From Victivallales bacterium Lenti_02 (GTDB lineage Bacteria > Verrucomicrobiota > Lentisphaeria > Oligosphaerales > Lenti-02), in assembly GCA_001603055.1 (NCBI GenBank), contig LVAZ01000167.1, forward strand, positions 1 through 21,344: a stretch of 21,344 nt of DNA. The letters run 5' to 3'. The translations under genes and the position numbers were made by a program. Positions 7,438 through 14,349 of the stretch are shown here, one piece after another. The notes under the pieces are model-generated. The model did no database searches and was not told the DNA's origin. It worked only from the letters and a program-made list of their open reading frames with translations. The number at the start of each line of letters is the position of its first letter. Position 1 is the first letter of the stretch.

Positions 7438-9042
7438 CTAGTTCTCCTCGGTCGCCGGGGCCGCCGGCGGGGCGGCGGCGGGTTCCTCGACCGCCTCGCT
7501 CTTCTGCGGGAAGAAGAAGCGGAGGAAGCGGGGCGAACGCCGCACATCGTAGAAGGTGACGTAGGCCATGAAGCTGATCAGCAGCACGGCGAAGGCGGTT
7601 TGCAGCCAGTTCGCCACGCGGGTCGGCAGTTTGCGCCGGAAGACGATCTCGATGAAGGCGTAGACGATGTGCCCGCCGTCGAGCACGGGGAGGGGCAGGA
7701 GGTTGAAGAAGGCGAGACTGAAACTGACCAGGATAATGAAGGAGAGGCCGCCCCGGTAGCCGTCGGTGAAGACCTTGTAGAAAATCATCTGGATGATGCC
7801 GACCGGGCCGCTCATGTGGCGGGGCCGGACCAGCGAGCGGCGCTGGACGATGGGGGCGACGAGGCTGCCCAGGGTGCGCTTGGTGCGCTGGAACACGTCC
7901 ACGAACTGTTCCCAGGGATTGGGATGGGCCAATACCAGAGGCTCGTCCAGTCCCGCTCCGATACGGAAGCCGACCTCGCCGCCGATCTCCATTTCCTCAG
8001 CCCGGAGGTCGGAGAACTCGATGACTTGGCCCTCGCGCTCGACCTTGAGGCGCATGGGTTGGCCCTTGCTGGCGGTGACCCGGTCGATGAAGAAGCCGGC
8101 GTTCTCGACTTCGTCGCCGTCGATTTCGAGCAGGATGTCGCCCCGTTTCAGACCGGCCCGCTCGGCGGGACTGCCGAGCTGGATGTTGCCCAGGGCGACG
8201 GGCACCTTGACCTCGAAGAAGGGATAGCCCAGCCCTTCGGCCAGGGGATTGCCAAGGGGGCTGTAGCGGATGGTGAGTTCCCCCTCGTCGCGGAGCACGT
8301 CGAGGGCCACCTCGTCGGTGGCCAGGACGATCTGTTCGAGCATCTGCTTGGCCCCGCGGCTGAAGCCCTCCCCGTCCACGGCCACGATGCGGTCGCCGGG
8401 ACGCAGGCCGGCCAGATATTCCGGATTGGGCACGGGGGTGTAGGCGATTTCCCGGATTTCCCGCTCGCCCCGGCGGCGGACGGCGAGAGCGATGGGACCG
8501 CTGTCCGCAGGCAGGGTCTTCACGACTTCCTCGAGGAAGGGGCTGGGGGACGTGGCCCCGTTCACTTCGAGAATCTCGTCCTTGATGGTCAGGCCATCCT
8601 GGTAAAGAGGGGCGACGGCGGGCACGCCGAGCACCAGGCAGTCATGGGCGGGAGCGGGCTCGTAGGAGCCGAGCCACCAGATGAAGAGGGCGAGGAAAAA
8701 GCCGAACAGCACGTTGGCCACGGGGCCGGCCACGGCGGTCAGGGCGCGGCTAACCGGGGAGCCGCTGGGCAGGACGGTGCCGTCCGAGGTCTTCGGCTCG
8801 TCGGTGGGGTTGAGCTGGGGCAGAGCCACGTAGCCGCCGAAGGGCAGGACGCTGACGATGTACTCGACCCCGTTGATGGTGGTCCCCCAGAGCTTCTTGC
8901 CGAAGCCGATCGAGAAGCGTTCCACGTAGAGCTTCCGCCACAGGGCCACGAGCAGATGGCCCAGTTCGTGGATGAAGATGCAGAGGCCGAAGAAGAAGAA
9001 GACGAAAACCACTTTGGCGATGATGTCGAGTGTGTGCAGCAA
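7438..9042 (-). CDS. Site-2 metalloprotease, M50 (RseP-like), with three PDZ-like modules
   Basis: 534 residues from a TTG start. Residues 25-29 are the zinc motif HELGH inside the first membrane helix, and LDGGH at 454-458 supplies the third zinc ligand in a C-terminal helix. RseP-type enzymes cut membrane-embedded substrates such as anti-sigma factors. Between the catalytic helices, three PDZ-like modules can be read: VPAVAPLYQDGLTIKDEILEVNG, NPEYLAGLRPGDRIVAVDGE, and GSPAERAGLKRGDILLEIDG. E. coli RseP has two PDZ domains and about 450 residues. The C-terminus ends in an Ala/Pro/Glu-rich tail. The TTG at 9042, with AGGA 11 nt upstream, is preferred to a TTG at 9102, which would coincide with the predicted transcription start. 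It is the first gene of the cmk-nadC operon. Confidence 0.88.
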   Translation of the reverse strand: MLHTLDIIAKVVFVFFFFGLCIFIHELGHLLVALWRKLYVERFSIGFGKKLWGTTINGVEYIVSVLPFGGYVALPQLNPTDEPKTSDGTVLPSGSPVSRALTAVAGPVANVLFGFFLALFIWWLGSYEPAPAHDCLVLGVPAVAPLYQDGLTIKDEILEVNGATSPSPFLEEVVKTLPADSGPIALAVRRRGEREIREIAYTPVPNPEYLAGLRPGDRIVAVDGEGFSRGAKQMLEQIVLATDEVALDVLRDEGELTIRYSPLGNPLAEGLGYPFFEVKVPVALGNIQLGSPAERAGLKRGDILLEIDGDEVENAGFFIDRVTASKGQPMRLKVEREGQVIEFSDLRAEEMEIGGEVGFRIGAGLDEPLVLAHPNPWEQFVDVFQRTKRTLGSLVAPIVQRRSLVRPRHMSGPVGIIQMIFYKVFTDGYRGGLSFIILVSFSLAFFNLLPLPVLDGGHIVYAFIEIVFRRKLPTRVANWLQTAFAVLLISFMAYVTFYDVRRSPRFLRFFFPQKSEAVEEPAAAPPAAPATEEN

Positions 9043-9107
9043 CGTACCGGGTATCCTGTCTGGCGTGGCTGTGGCAACCCGTCCGGCGAAGGAACGGAGC
9101 AAACTGC

Positions 9108-9136
9108 AATGTAAGAACGGGGGGCCGGATTCGCAA
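9108..9136 (-). promoter_or_regulatory. Candidate sigma70 promoter of the five-gene protease-to-nadC operon
   Basis: On the minus strand, TTGCGA (9136-9131) and TACATT (9113-9108) are separated by 17 nt. Transcription would start near 9101, about 59 nt before the chosen TTG start at 9042. The site lies in the only gap (9043-9159) upstream of the operon. Confidence 0.45.
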
Positions 9137-9159
9137 CCCGGCGCGCGGCGGTTGGTTGT

Positions 9160-10656
9160 TCAAGCGCCGCGCCGGACCGCTCGGCCGAAGCCGCGCCCGA
9201 CCGGGAGGCCGTCGCGCACGGTCACGCCGCCGTTCACCAGGACGTGGCGGATGCCGACCGGGTAGGCATAGCCGTTGCGCCAGGTCGAGCGGTCGCGCAC
9301 GGTGGCGGGGTCGAAGACGGCGAGATCGGCCTGGAAGCCCTTTCTGATCTGGCCGCGCCGGGCGATGCCGAACTGCTCGGCCACCTGCGAGGTCATGCGC
9401 CGGATCATCCGGGGCAGGTCCATGACCTCCTCCTCGCGCACATATTTTCCCAGCAGGCGGGGATAGACGCCGAAATTGCGCGGGTGGCTGGCCCCGGAGC
9501 CGGGAATCCGCACGTGGCTGTCGGTGCCGACCATGGTGAATTCGGAGGTCATGAAAGTGCGCACATCCTCCTCGCGCATGGCCAGGAAAAAAGCGGACAG
9601 CCGGGGCCGGGGCTCGCGCCAGAATAGCTCCGGCACCACTTCCTCGGGACGCAGGGAGAGGACATTCGCCGCCTCGCCGATGGTCAATCCGTCCAGAGGA
9701 TCGTTCTTCTCATGGGAGGAGATGTAGAGCCGTTCGGGACCGCCGAGCAGGTCCAGTTGCCGCCGGACCTCGGCCTCGGCCGCCGCCCGCCAGGCAGGGT
9801 CGTTGGTGCCCTTGGCCTGCTTGTCCCAGAGCAGGCTGAAAAACCCCCGGTAGCCGCCGATGTAGGGATACTGGTCGGCCAGGAGGACCGCCCCGTCGCG
9901 CCGGGCGCGCTCGAAGATGGCGAGCACCTCGTCGGTCCGTCCCCAGTTCGGGTGGCCCCAGAGTTTCAAATGGGAGACATGGCCCTTGGCGCCGGTCTCG
10001 CGGGCCACGGTCGCCACTTCGCCGATGGCGTCGAGATGGCGGCCGTATTCGCCCTCGTCGCGGATGTGGGAGGCGTAGACCCCGCCGTAGGGGGCCACGG
10101 CCCGCCCGGCTTCGACCAGCTCCTCGGTGGGGATGCGTTCGCAGGTGACCCCGATGATGCCGGTGGTGACGCCCAGCGCGCCCGCCTCCATCTCGTCGCG
10201 CAGCAGGTTGCGCATGGTCTGCCACATCTCGGGACCGTTTTTGCCGCCGGCCGCCTTCAGGGCCAGATTCCGGGTTTTGCCGTGGGAGGCCAGCATGGCC
10301 ACATTGGTGACCGCGCCGACCGTGCCGAAACGGTCCAGAAAGTCGCCGACCGGGAAGGTGGCCCCGCCGCACTGGTTGCAGACGATGGTGGTGATGCCCT
10401 GGCGGACCAGATTGTCCGCCAGCGGATGGGCGAGAATTCCGCCTTCCACCTCGTGGTCCGCGTGGTTGTGGGGATCGATGAAACCGGGGGCCACGCAGCA
10501 GCCCGCGGCGTCGATCACGGCCGCGTCCGGCACGTCGCCGAGCGGCCCGATTGCCTCGATCCGTTCCCCGACGACGAGCACATCGCCGGGGATTCCCGGA
10601 CTGCCGGTGCCGTCGTAGACCATGCCGCCGCGAAGAAGAACCTGTGCCTCAGCCAT
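9160..10656 (-). CDS. N-acyl-D-amino-acid deacylase (D-aminoacylase) family amidohydrolase
   Basis: 498 residues, the usual length of D-aminoacylases, which cleave N-acyl groups from D-amino acids. Metal-site motifs: FIDPHNHAD (His63, His65), Cys96 in CNQCGGATFPV (the metal-bridging cysteine reported in this family), GHVSHLKLWG and YISSHEKNDP. The C-terminal signature GTDSHVRIPGSGASHPRNFGVYPRLLGKYVREE matches the conserved HPR-x-G-xx-P-R-x-LG block, and a typical GxxADLAVFDPATV amidohydrolase end follows. No export signal is visible. ATG 10656 has AAGGAG at good spacing. The gene follows the TonB receptor on the same strand after 114 nt. Substrates may be D-amino-acid-containing peptides or peptidoglycan products, as inference. 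Confidence 0.88.
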   Translation of the reverse strand: MAEAQVLLRGGMVYDGTGSPGIPGDVLVVGERIEAIGPLGDVPDAAVIDAAGCCVAPGFIDPHNHADHEVEGGILAHPLADNLVRQGITTIVCNQCGGATFPVGDFLDRFGTVGAVTNVAMLASHGKTRNLALKAAGGKNGPEMWQTMRNLLRDEMEAGALGVTTGIIGVTCERIPTEELVEAGRAVAPYGGVYASHIRDEGEYGRHLDAIGEVATVARETGAKGHVSHLKLWGHPNWGRTDEVLAIFERARRDGAVLLADQYPYIGGYRGFFSLLWDKQAKGTNDPAWRAAAEAEVRRQLDLLGGPERLYISSHEKNDPLDGLTIGEAANVLSLRPEEVVPELFWREPRPRLSAFFLAMREEDVRTFMTSEFTMVGTDSHVRIPGSGASHPRNFGVYPRLLGKYVREEEVMDLPRMIRRMTSQVAEQFGIARRGQIRKGFQADLAVFDPATVRDRSTWRNGYAYPVGIRHVLVNGGVTVRDGLPVGRGFGRAVRRGA

Positions 10657-10688
10657 CTGCCGTGCTCCTTGCCGGTGAATCTGGCGGC

Positions 10689-10716
10689 AACGTAGACGCG
10701 GAATCGGGCGGCGCAA
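10689..10716 (-). promoter_or_regulatory. Weak candidate promoter for the deacylase gene
   Basis: On the minus strand, TTGCGC (10716-10711) and TACGTT (10694-10689) are separated by 16 nt, with the -10 box 32 nt from the start codon at 10656. The match is modest in a GC-rich context. Confidence 0.25.
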
Positions 10717-10723
10717 CGGGTCG

Positions 10724-10752
10724 CCCCGGAAAACGGGGGCCGTCTTCCGGGG
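10724..10752. repeat. Perfect two-part hairpin between the TonB receptor and deacylase genes
   Basis: Outer arms CCCCGGAA (10724-10731) and TTCCGGGG (10745-10752) enclose inner arms ACGG (10733-10736) and CCGT (10740-10743) around a 3-nt loop. It lies 18 nt beyond the TonB receptor stop codon on its transcript. No T-run follows on either strand, so it is not a standard intrinsic terminator; it could protect the mRNA 3' end or partly halt transcription. Confidence 0.5.
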
Positions 10753-10770
10753 CGGGGGTTGGGCGGGGAA

Positions 10771-12825
10771 CTAGAATTCCATGCGCCAGGTGGCGGTGGC
10801 GTTGACGCCGGGCTCGCGCAGTTCGACGCCCCGGCTGGTAGAGAGGTAGTTGGTGTAGTCGGCGTTGGCCAGGTTTTCGGCGGCGAGGATGAATTCCTGG
10901 CGGGTGGCGCCGACGGTGAAGCGGTAGCCGAGTCGGGCGTTGAGGGTCATCCAACTGCTGTTGCTGGGCACGCCTTTGGGCGTATGGTCCTGCCGGGCGG
11001 CCCAATCCAGCTCCAGCGCGCCCCAGAAGCCGGTTTCGCCCTGGTCGAAGCGCACGCCGAGCAGACCGTTCATCGGCGGCACGAAGCGGAGATACTCGTC
11101 GCCGGTCTTGTCCCGGCCCTCGACGTAGGCCAGGGTGGCGTAGGCGGCCCACTGCGGGGCGAAGCGCCATTCGCCCTCGAGTTCAAAGCCCTGGTACTCG
11201 GCTTTGCTCACATTCTGCATGCGCTCGTCGGGACCGGCCCCCTCCACCATGGGCATGACGAGGTCGTCCACCAGATTGAGGAAGGCCGAGGCGGAGCCGC
11301 GGACCCGCTCCCCGTGGTAGTGCAGGCCCGCCTCGAAGAACAGGCTCTGCTCGGGATCGAGGTCGGGATTGCCGTAGAGCGTGCCGCCGCCGCCCAGAGT
11401 GATGTATTTGAAACGGTCCATCATGTCCGGGGTGCGGTAGCTGGTCGCCGCCAGCAGGGTGGCGGTCCATTTGGGGCGGAACTCCCAGGCAAGCCCGGCA
11501 TGGCTTGTCCAACTGAAATCGCGGTAGGAGGCCTCGACGGCGCGACCGCTGGGATCGCTGGTGTTGTCCTCGGTCTGCGCCACGATGCGGTCGATGCGCC
11601 CGCCGAGGTTGAGGGTCAGGGTCTCGGTGAGCTTCCATTCGTCCTCGATGAAGATGCCGGTCGAGGACTGGGTCGAGTCGGCCAGGGGCATGTCTTCGAG
11701 GACCAGGATGTCATCGAAGGGCACGCGGTAGAGGTGGCGCTTGCGGTTGCCGTCGTATTTCCAGAGCCACCAGTCGATTCCCCAGACCAGGGTGTGGTCG
11801 CCGAATTCCATGGTGTTCCGCCAGTTGGCGCCGAAGGTGCGATGGTCGGCGGCGCTCTCGATCAGCACCGGATAGGCGGGGGGCGCGCCCACCGGCAGGT
11901 TGTCGAACCGCGCTCGCCGCTCGATCTTGGTGAAGGAGAGCTGGAGCCGGGATTCGGTCCAGAACTCGGGATCGGGCAGGATGATGTGGGACAGGCTGAG
12001 CAGTTGCAGGCTGGTGTCGGGATAGGTCAGGTGGCGGTTGTCGTTCGGCAGCAGGGCCAGCCCCTTGCCGGGGATGCCGATGTCATTGCCCTGATAGCGC
12101 AGATAGGAGACTTCGGTGACGTTGGCCTCGTCCCACTTCCAGCCCAGACGGAGCCGCCCGGACCAGTCGTCGAACTGGCTGTTGGGAATCCGGTCGCCGT
12201 CGGCGTTCTTGTACGAGCCCCGGTCGCGGAAGTTGCCCGAGACGAAGAGCCAGAACTGTTCGTCCGAGTAGCTGCTGAAGGCGTGGGTGCCGATGCCGCG
12301 CGGGTTGGTGCCGTAGGACAGGCTCAGGCCACCGTGCCATTCGGGGGTGTCGGTGAAATCGGCGCCCCGGGTGACGACGTTGGCCACGCCGCCGATGGCG
12401 CCGGAGCCATAGAGGGCGCTGATGGGGCCTTTGAGCACCTCGACCCGCTCGATGTCGCTGGGGTCGATCAGGCCGAACTGGGCGGCGAGGTCGGTGGCGG
12501 TGTTGATGCGCACACCGTCGATCAGATAGACGATGCGGTTCCGGTCGAGCCCCCGGATGTTGATTTCCGACCCCCAGGCTCCGTCGGAGGATTTTTCGAC
12601 GCCGGGGATGCGGCGGGTGGTGTTGGTCAGGCTGAGGGGCTGGGTCATGAGCATGTCCCGCGTGTCCACCAGCCCGATGCCGCCGGGAGTCCGGGAGATG
12701 GGAGTTTCCCGGCCCCGGGCCGAGACCACCATCTCCTCCTGCTGGATCACGTCCTCCCCGGCCCGGAGAGCCTGGAGGGCCAGGAGGCCCGCCAGGGCCC
12801 ATTGGATTCCGCTGTGTCGCTTCAC
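10771..12825 (-). CDS. TonB-dependent outer-membrane receptor
   Basis: 684 residues from a GTG start preceded by GAAAGG/AAGG. A signal peptide covers about residues 1-22 (KRHSGIQWALAGLLALQALRA). A TonB-box-like EEMVVSA stretch follows, then the plug domain with IPGVEKSSDGAWGSEINIRGLDRNRIVYLIDGVRI and VEVLKGPISALYGSGAIGGVANVVT. The barrel region shows SYRTPDMMDRF, NPDLDPEQS and a C-terminal TATWRMEF ending in the phenylalanine expected of a barrel strand. These receptors import iron complexes, haem, cobalamin, metals or sugars using TonB energy. Some barrel phrases (QNVSKAEYQGFELEGEWRF) recall haem/hemoglobin-type receptors, but the ligand is not certain. The 143-nt leader carries a 23-bp block shared with the upstream TM1266-type gene, which suggests the ligand might be sensed there. 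Confidence 0.93.
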   Translation of the reverse strand: MKRHSGIQWALAGLLALQALRAGEDVIQQEEMVVSARGRETPISRTPGGIGLVDTRDMLMTQPLSLTNTTRRIPGVEKSSDGAWGSEINIRGLDRNRIVYLIDGVRINTATDLAAQFGLIDPSDIERVEVLKGPISALYGSGAIGGVANVVTRGADFTDTPEWHGGLSLSYGTNPRGIGTHAFSSYSDEQFWLFVSGNFRDRGSYKNADGDRIPNSQFDDWSGRLRLGWKWDEANVTEVSYLRYQGNDIGIPGKGLALLPNDNRHLTYPDTSLQLLSLSHIILPDPEFWTESRLQLSFTKIERRARFDNLPVGAPPAYPVLIESAADHRTFGANWRNTMEFGDHTLVWGIDWWLWKYDGNRKRHLYRVPFDDILVLEDMPLADSTQSSTGIFIEDEWKLTETLTLNLGGRIDRIVAQTEDNTSDPSGRAVEASYRDFSWTSHAGLAWEFRPKWTATLLAATSYRTPDMMDRFKYITLGGGGTLYGNPDLDPEQSLFFEAGLHYHGERVRGSASAFLNLVDDLVMPMVEGAGPDERMQNVSKAEYQGFELEGEWRFAPQWAAYATLAYVEGRDKTGDEYLRFVPPMNGLLGVRFDQGETGFWGALELDWAARQDHTPKGVPSNSSWMTLNARLGYRFTVGATRQEFILAAENLANADYTNYLSTSRGVELREPGVNATATWRMEF

Positions 12826-12968
12826 TGCCTTCTGCCTTTCTCGCTGTGGGGGGCACGGCCCCCGGTTGGGATTCCCGTCAGGCAGTGGCGAACGGCGCTT
12901 GCCGTGGTCGCCAGCCGCATCCTTCGGGTCAGGACGAACCCTCGCCGCAGACGGGTGGTACGAACTCG
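12826..12968 (-). promoter_or_regulatory. Structured leader upstream of the TonB receptor (leader 2)
   Basis: The 143 nt between the TM1266-type gene stop and the GTG start hold, in mRNA order: the 23-nt shared block (12948-12926), a long hairpin (arms TGGCGA/TCGCCA at 12913-12908 and 12891-12886, plus inner ACGGC/GCCGT around an AAGC loop), and a GGGGGC-CGT-GCCCCC hairpin about 30 nt before the start codon. I tried the cobalamin, TPP, SAM, glycine, guanidine and c-di-GMP riboswitch consensus sequences from memory and none fitted convincingly. Regulatory function is inferred from structure and from the repeat in leader 1. Confidence 0.45.
12926..12948 (-). repeat. Copy 2 of a 23-bp direct repeat, upstream of the TonB receptor
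   Basis: Identical over 23 bp to 13302-13324 and in the same orientation. In the minus-strand sense it contains GGGTTCGTCCTGACCC, able to fold as a 4-bp hairpin with an 8-nt loop. It ends 100 nt before the receptor start codon. Both copies are followed within 14-21 nt by a second similar segment, CGGCA(A)GCGCC(G)TTC. Confidence 0.75.
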
Positions 12969-13217
12969 CTACTTGGTCAACAACAGGGATTTGGTGGTGA
13001 CGCCGGGCAGCATGCCCAGCTTGCCGGTCAGGGAGCCCACCTCGTCGGTGGTGCCCTCCACGGTGATCGAGATGACGTTCAGGCCCCGTTCCCGGTAGGG
13101 AATGCCGAGGCGGCCGATGATGATCTCGCCGAACTGGCTGAGCAGGTCGTTGACCCGCCGCACCGATTCGCCGCGGCCTTCGACGAGGATGGCGATGACG
13201 CCGATTCGTTTGCCCAT
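12969..13217 (-). CDS. TM1266-type ACT-like regulator (iron-only hydrogenase system putative regulator family)
   Basis: 82 residues. The sequence MGKRIGVIAILVEGR, followed by NDLLSQFGEIIIGRLGIPYRERGLNVISITVEG and LTGKLGMLPGVTTKSLLL, matches the small ACT-fold family named after Thermotoga TM1266, often found with [FeFe]-hydrogenase maturation genes (hydE, hydF, hydG). The family is a putative regulator or nickel/small-ligand sensor of NikR C-terminal-like fold; it has no DNA-binding domain of its own. No hydrogenase gene is in the window. GGAG stands 9 nt before the ATG, immediately after the T-run of a strong terminator, so expression is probably controlled by attenuation. The TonB receptor follows downstream on the same strand. 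Confidence 0.82.
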   Translation of the reverse strand: MGKRIGVIAILVEGRGESVRRVNDLLSQFGEIIIGRLGIPYRERGLNVISITVEGTTDEVGSLTGKLGMLPGVTTKSLLLTK

Positions 13218-13229
13218 GTCGCCTGCTCC

Positions 13230-13273
13230 AAAAAAAGCGCCGCCCCGGTCCGGGCGAGGGACCGGGGCGGCGC
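13230..13273 (-). terminator. Strong intrinsic terminator (attenuator) just before the TM1266-type gene
   Basis: On the minus strand, GCGCCGCCCCGGTCC (13273-13259) pairs perfectly over 15 bp with GGACCGGGGCGGCGC (13251-13237) around a 7-nt loop, followed by seven T (13236-13230). The GGAG ribosome binding site and ATG at 13217 come directly after. There is no minus-strand gene upstream for it to end, so it must act on the leader of the TM1266-type gene. Confidence 0.85.
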
Positions 13274-13301
13274 GGAAGGCGCTGCCGGCCGGTTGCTCTC
13301 A

Positions 13302-13324
13302 GGGTCAGGACGAACCCTCGCCGC
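13302..13324 (-). repeat. Copy 1 of the 23-bp direct repeat, upstream of the TM1266-type gene
   Basis: Identical to 12926-12948. In this copy the neighbouring bases extend the hairpin to AGGGT/ACCCT. It ends 84 nt before the ATG at 13217, close to the 100 nt seen at the TonB receptor gene. Confidence 0.75.
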
Positions 13325-13359
13325 GGAGTCGAGCCATGCATCGATTCGATATTTTTGGA

Positions 13360-13387
13360 ACTATACTCCGGGATTTCTCCCATGCAA
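13360..13387 (-). promoter_or_regulatory. Candidate sigma70 promoter for the TM1266-type gene leader
   Basis: On the minus strand, TTGCAT (13387-13382) and TATAGT (13365-13360) are separated by 16 nt. Initiation would fall near 13353, giving a leader of about 136 nt that contains the shared block and the attenuator. The same AT-rich spot reads TATACT on the plus strand (13362-13367) and could also serve the prepilin gene, though no good plus-strand -35 box is seen. Confidence 0.45.
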
Positions 13388-13510
13388 ACGAATTGTCCGC
13401 ATGGAGGAACCGGCGGCTTGCATCTTCCCGCCATACCTTCATCTTATTCTCATGGTGTGAGTGCTGTTCGGTGTTCCGGAGGTTGTCTGAGAAATCAAGG
13501 AGACTTTTCC

Positions 13511-14188
13511 ATGACGGACATGAAGCGACGTGCCTGGCTACTGCGTTTCACCCTGATCGAGCTGCTGGTGGTGATCGCGATCATCGCGATTCTCGCGTCC
13601 ATGCTGCTGCCGGCCCTGTCCAAGGCGCGGGAGAAGGCGCGGGCCATCACCTGCATGGGGAACATCAAGCAGATCAACACCGCGATCGTCATGTATGTGC
13701 AGGATTTCAACGACACCATGCCCAATCGCTGGGACGGGTACAGCTCGTTGTTCAGCGGGCGGCTGCAACCCTATCTGAACAGCCGCGAGGTGCTCTACTG
13801 TCCGGCGGCATCCCAAGGCACGAGTATCACCTATGGCTACATGCAGGATTTCGGCGGCTCCACCAAGATCACCGGCATCCGGGCTCCCTCCGCCACCGTG
13901 CTGGCCTGCGATGTCAAAAAGACGACCAACTCCTCGGGCAGCGCCTATTTCGACGAGCACGTGGACAAGCCTAGCGATTTTGGTACTCCCCCCAACTTCC
14001 CCGGCGAGGCTACCGACGAGAGCGTGGACCCGGTGCCCGGTGACCCCGCCTACTACCAGCGTCCCCGCGGCCTGCACTCCTCGATGTGCAACGTGGGCTG
14101 GGTGGACGGGCATGGCGCCGCCACCAAGACCCGCCAGTTCTTCTACGACCAGACCCCGACCGACCGCTATTTCGATTTGCTCGACTGA
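13511..14188 (+). CDS. Prepilin-like protein, Lentisphaerae type (N-terminal methylation domain plus H-x9-DG domain)
   Basis: 225 residues, ATG 13511 with AAGGAGA upstream. Residues 13-37 are a type IV pilin/type II pseudopilin hydrophobic helix starting FTLIELLVVIAIIAILASML with Glu at mature position +5 (Glu17). A charged KAREKARAITCMGNIKQ segment follows. Near the C-terminus His189 is followed nine residues later by Asp199-Gly200 (HSSMCNVGWVDGH), the H-x9-DG motif of these proteins. The residue before the expected cleavage site is Arg12, not the usual glycine. In Lentisphaerae and Planctomycetes, large families of such proteins occur, presumably exported by a type II-like system to the cell surface; their roles are mostly unknown. 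It is monocistronic, ended by the terminator at 14205-14250. No assembly genes adjoin it; a degenerate GspE-like gene lies about 3 kb away. Confidence 0.9.
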   Translation: MTDMKRRAWLLRFTLIELLVVIAIIAILASMLLPALSKAREKARAITCMGNIKQINTAIVMYVQDFNDTMPNRWDGYSSLFSGRLQPYLNSREVLYCPAASQGTSITYGYMQDFGGSTKITGIRAPSATVLACDVKKTTNSSGSAYFDEHVDKPSDFGTPPNFPGEATDESVDPVPGDPAYYQRPRGLHSSMCNVGWVDGHGAATKTRQFFYDQTPTDRYFDLLD

Positions 14189-14204
14189 CGACGACCAGTG
14201 CAGC

Positions 14205-14250
14205 AACGCATGGTCGGCACGAACCGTTGCCGACCATGCGTTTTCTTTTT
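14205..14250 (+). terminator. Intrinsic terminator of the prepilin gene
   Basis: AACGCATGGTCGGCA (14205-14219) pairs perfectly over 15 bp with TGCCGACCATGCGTT (14228-14242) around an 8-nt loop, followed by TTTTCTTTTT (14241-14250). It begins 17 nt after the prepilin stop codon. Confidence 0.92.
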
Positions 14251-14349
14251 GGCTGGCTGGACAGCATGGCGGGAATTGAGCCGGAGGCTTCCGCACGTCA
14301 TAGTAACGGTGCCTACCCATTGTGTTTTTCCCTATCATGGAGTGCTGTC

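Larger units (their letters stand above)
13230..13353 (-). promoter_or_regulatory. Candidate riboswitch-like attenuation leader of the TM1266-type gene (leader 1)
   Basis: In transcript order: predicted start near 13353, the 23-nt shared block (13324-13302), a GC-rich segment that can fold as a hairpin (13286-13266: GGC-A-GCGC, loop CTTCC, GCGC-C-GCC), then the terminator (13273-13230). The alternative hairpin shares 13266-13273 with the terminator's 5' arm, so the two exclude each other, as in terminator/antiterminator pairs. No known riboswitch class was recognised from memory. The ligand or protein that would set the switch is unknown. Confidence 0.5.

Noticed and set aside
7375..9114. A 579-codon plus-strand open frame opposite the M50 protease and the start of cmk
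   Set aside because: It is antisense to clear protease and kinase motifs. Its translation is rich in Gly, Ala, Asp and Glu without domain motifs, as expected of a GC-rich mirror frame.
12826..12968. Cobalamin riboswitch before the TonB receptor, suggested by a GCCACTG string followed by GGGAA
   Set aside because: The 5' half of the cobalamin aptamer and a proper B12 box are missing on the minus strand, and leader 1 lacks the string altogether.
10759..13098. A 779-codon plus-strand open frame opposite the TonB receptor
   Set aside because: The opposite strand encodes a full receptor with signal peptide, plug and barrel motifs; this frame is its antisense shadow.
13287..13330. Plus-strand glycine-riboswitch-like string (CTCTCAGG followed by AGGAC) near the repeat
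   Set aside because: The CACCGAAG segment and the paired helices of the aptamer are absent, and the other copy of the repeat lacks CTCTCAGG.
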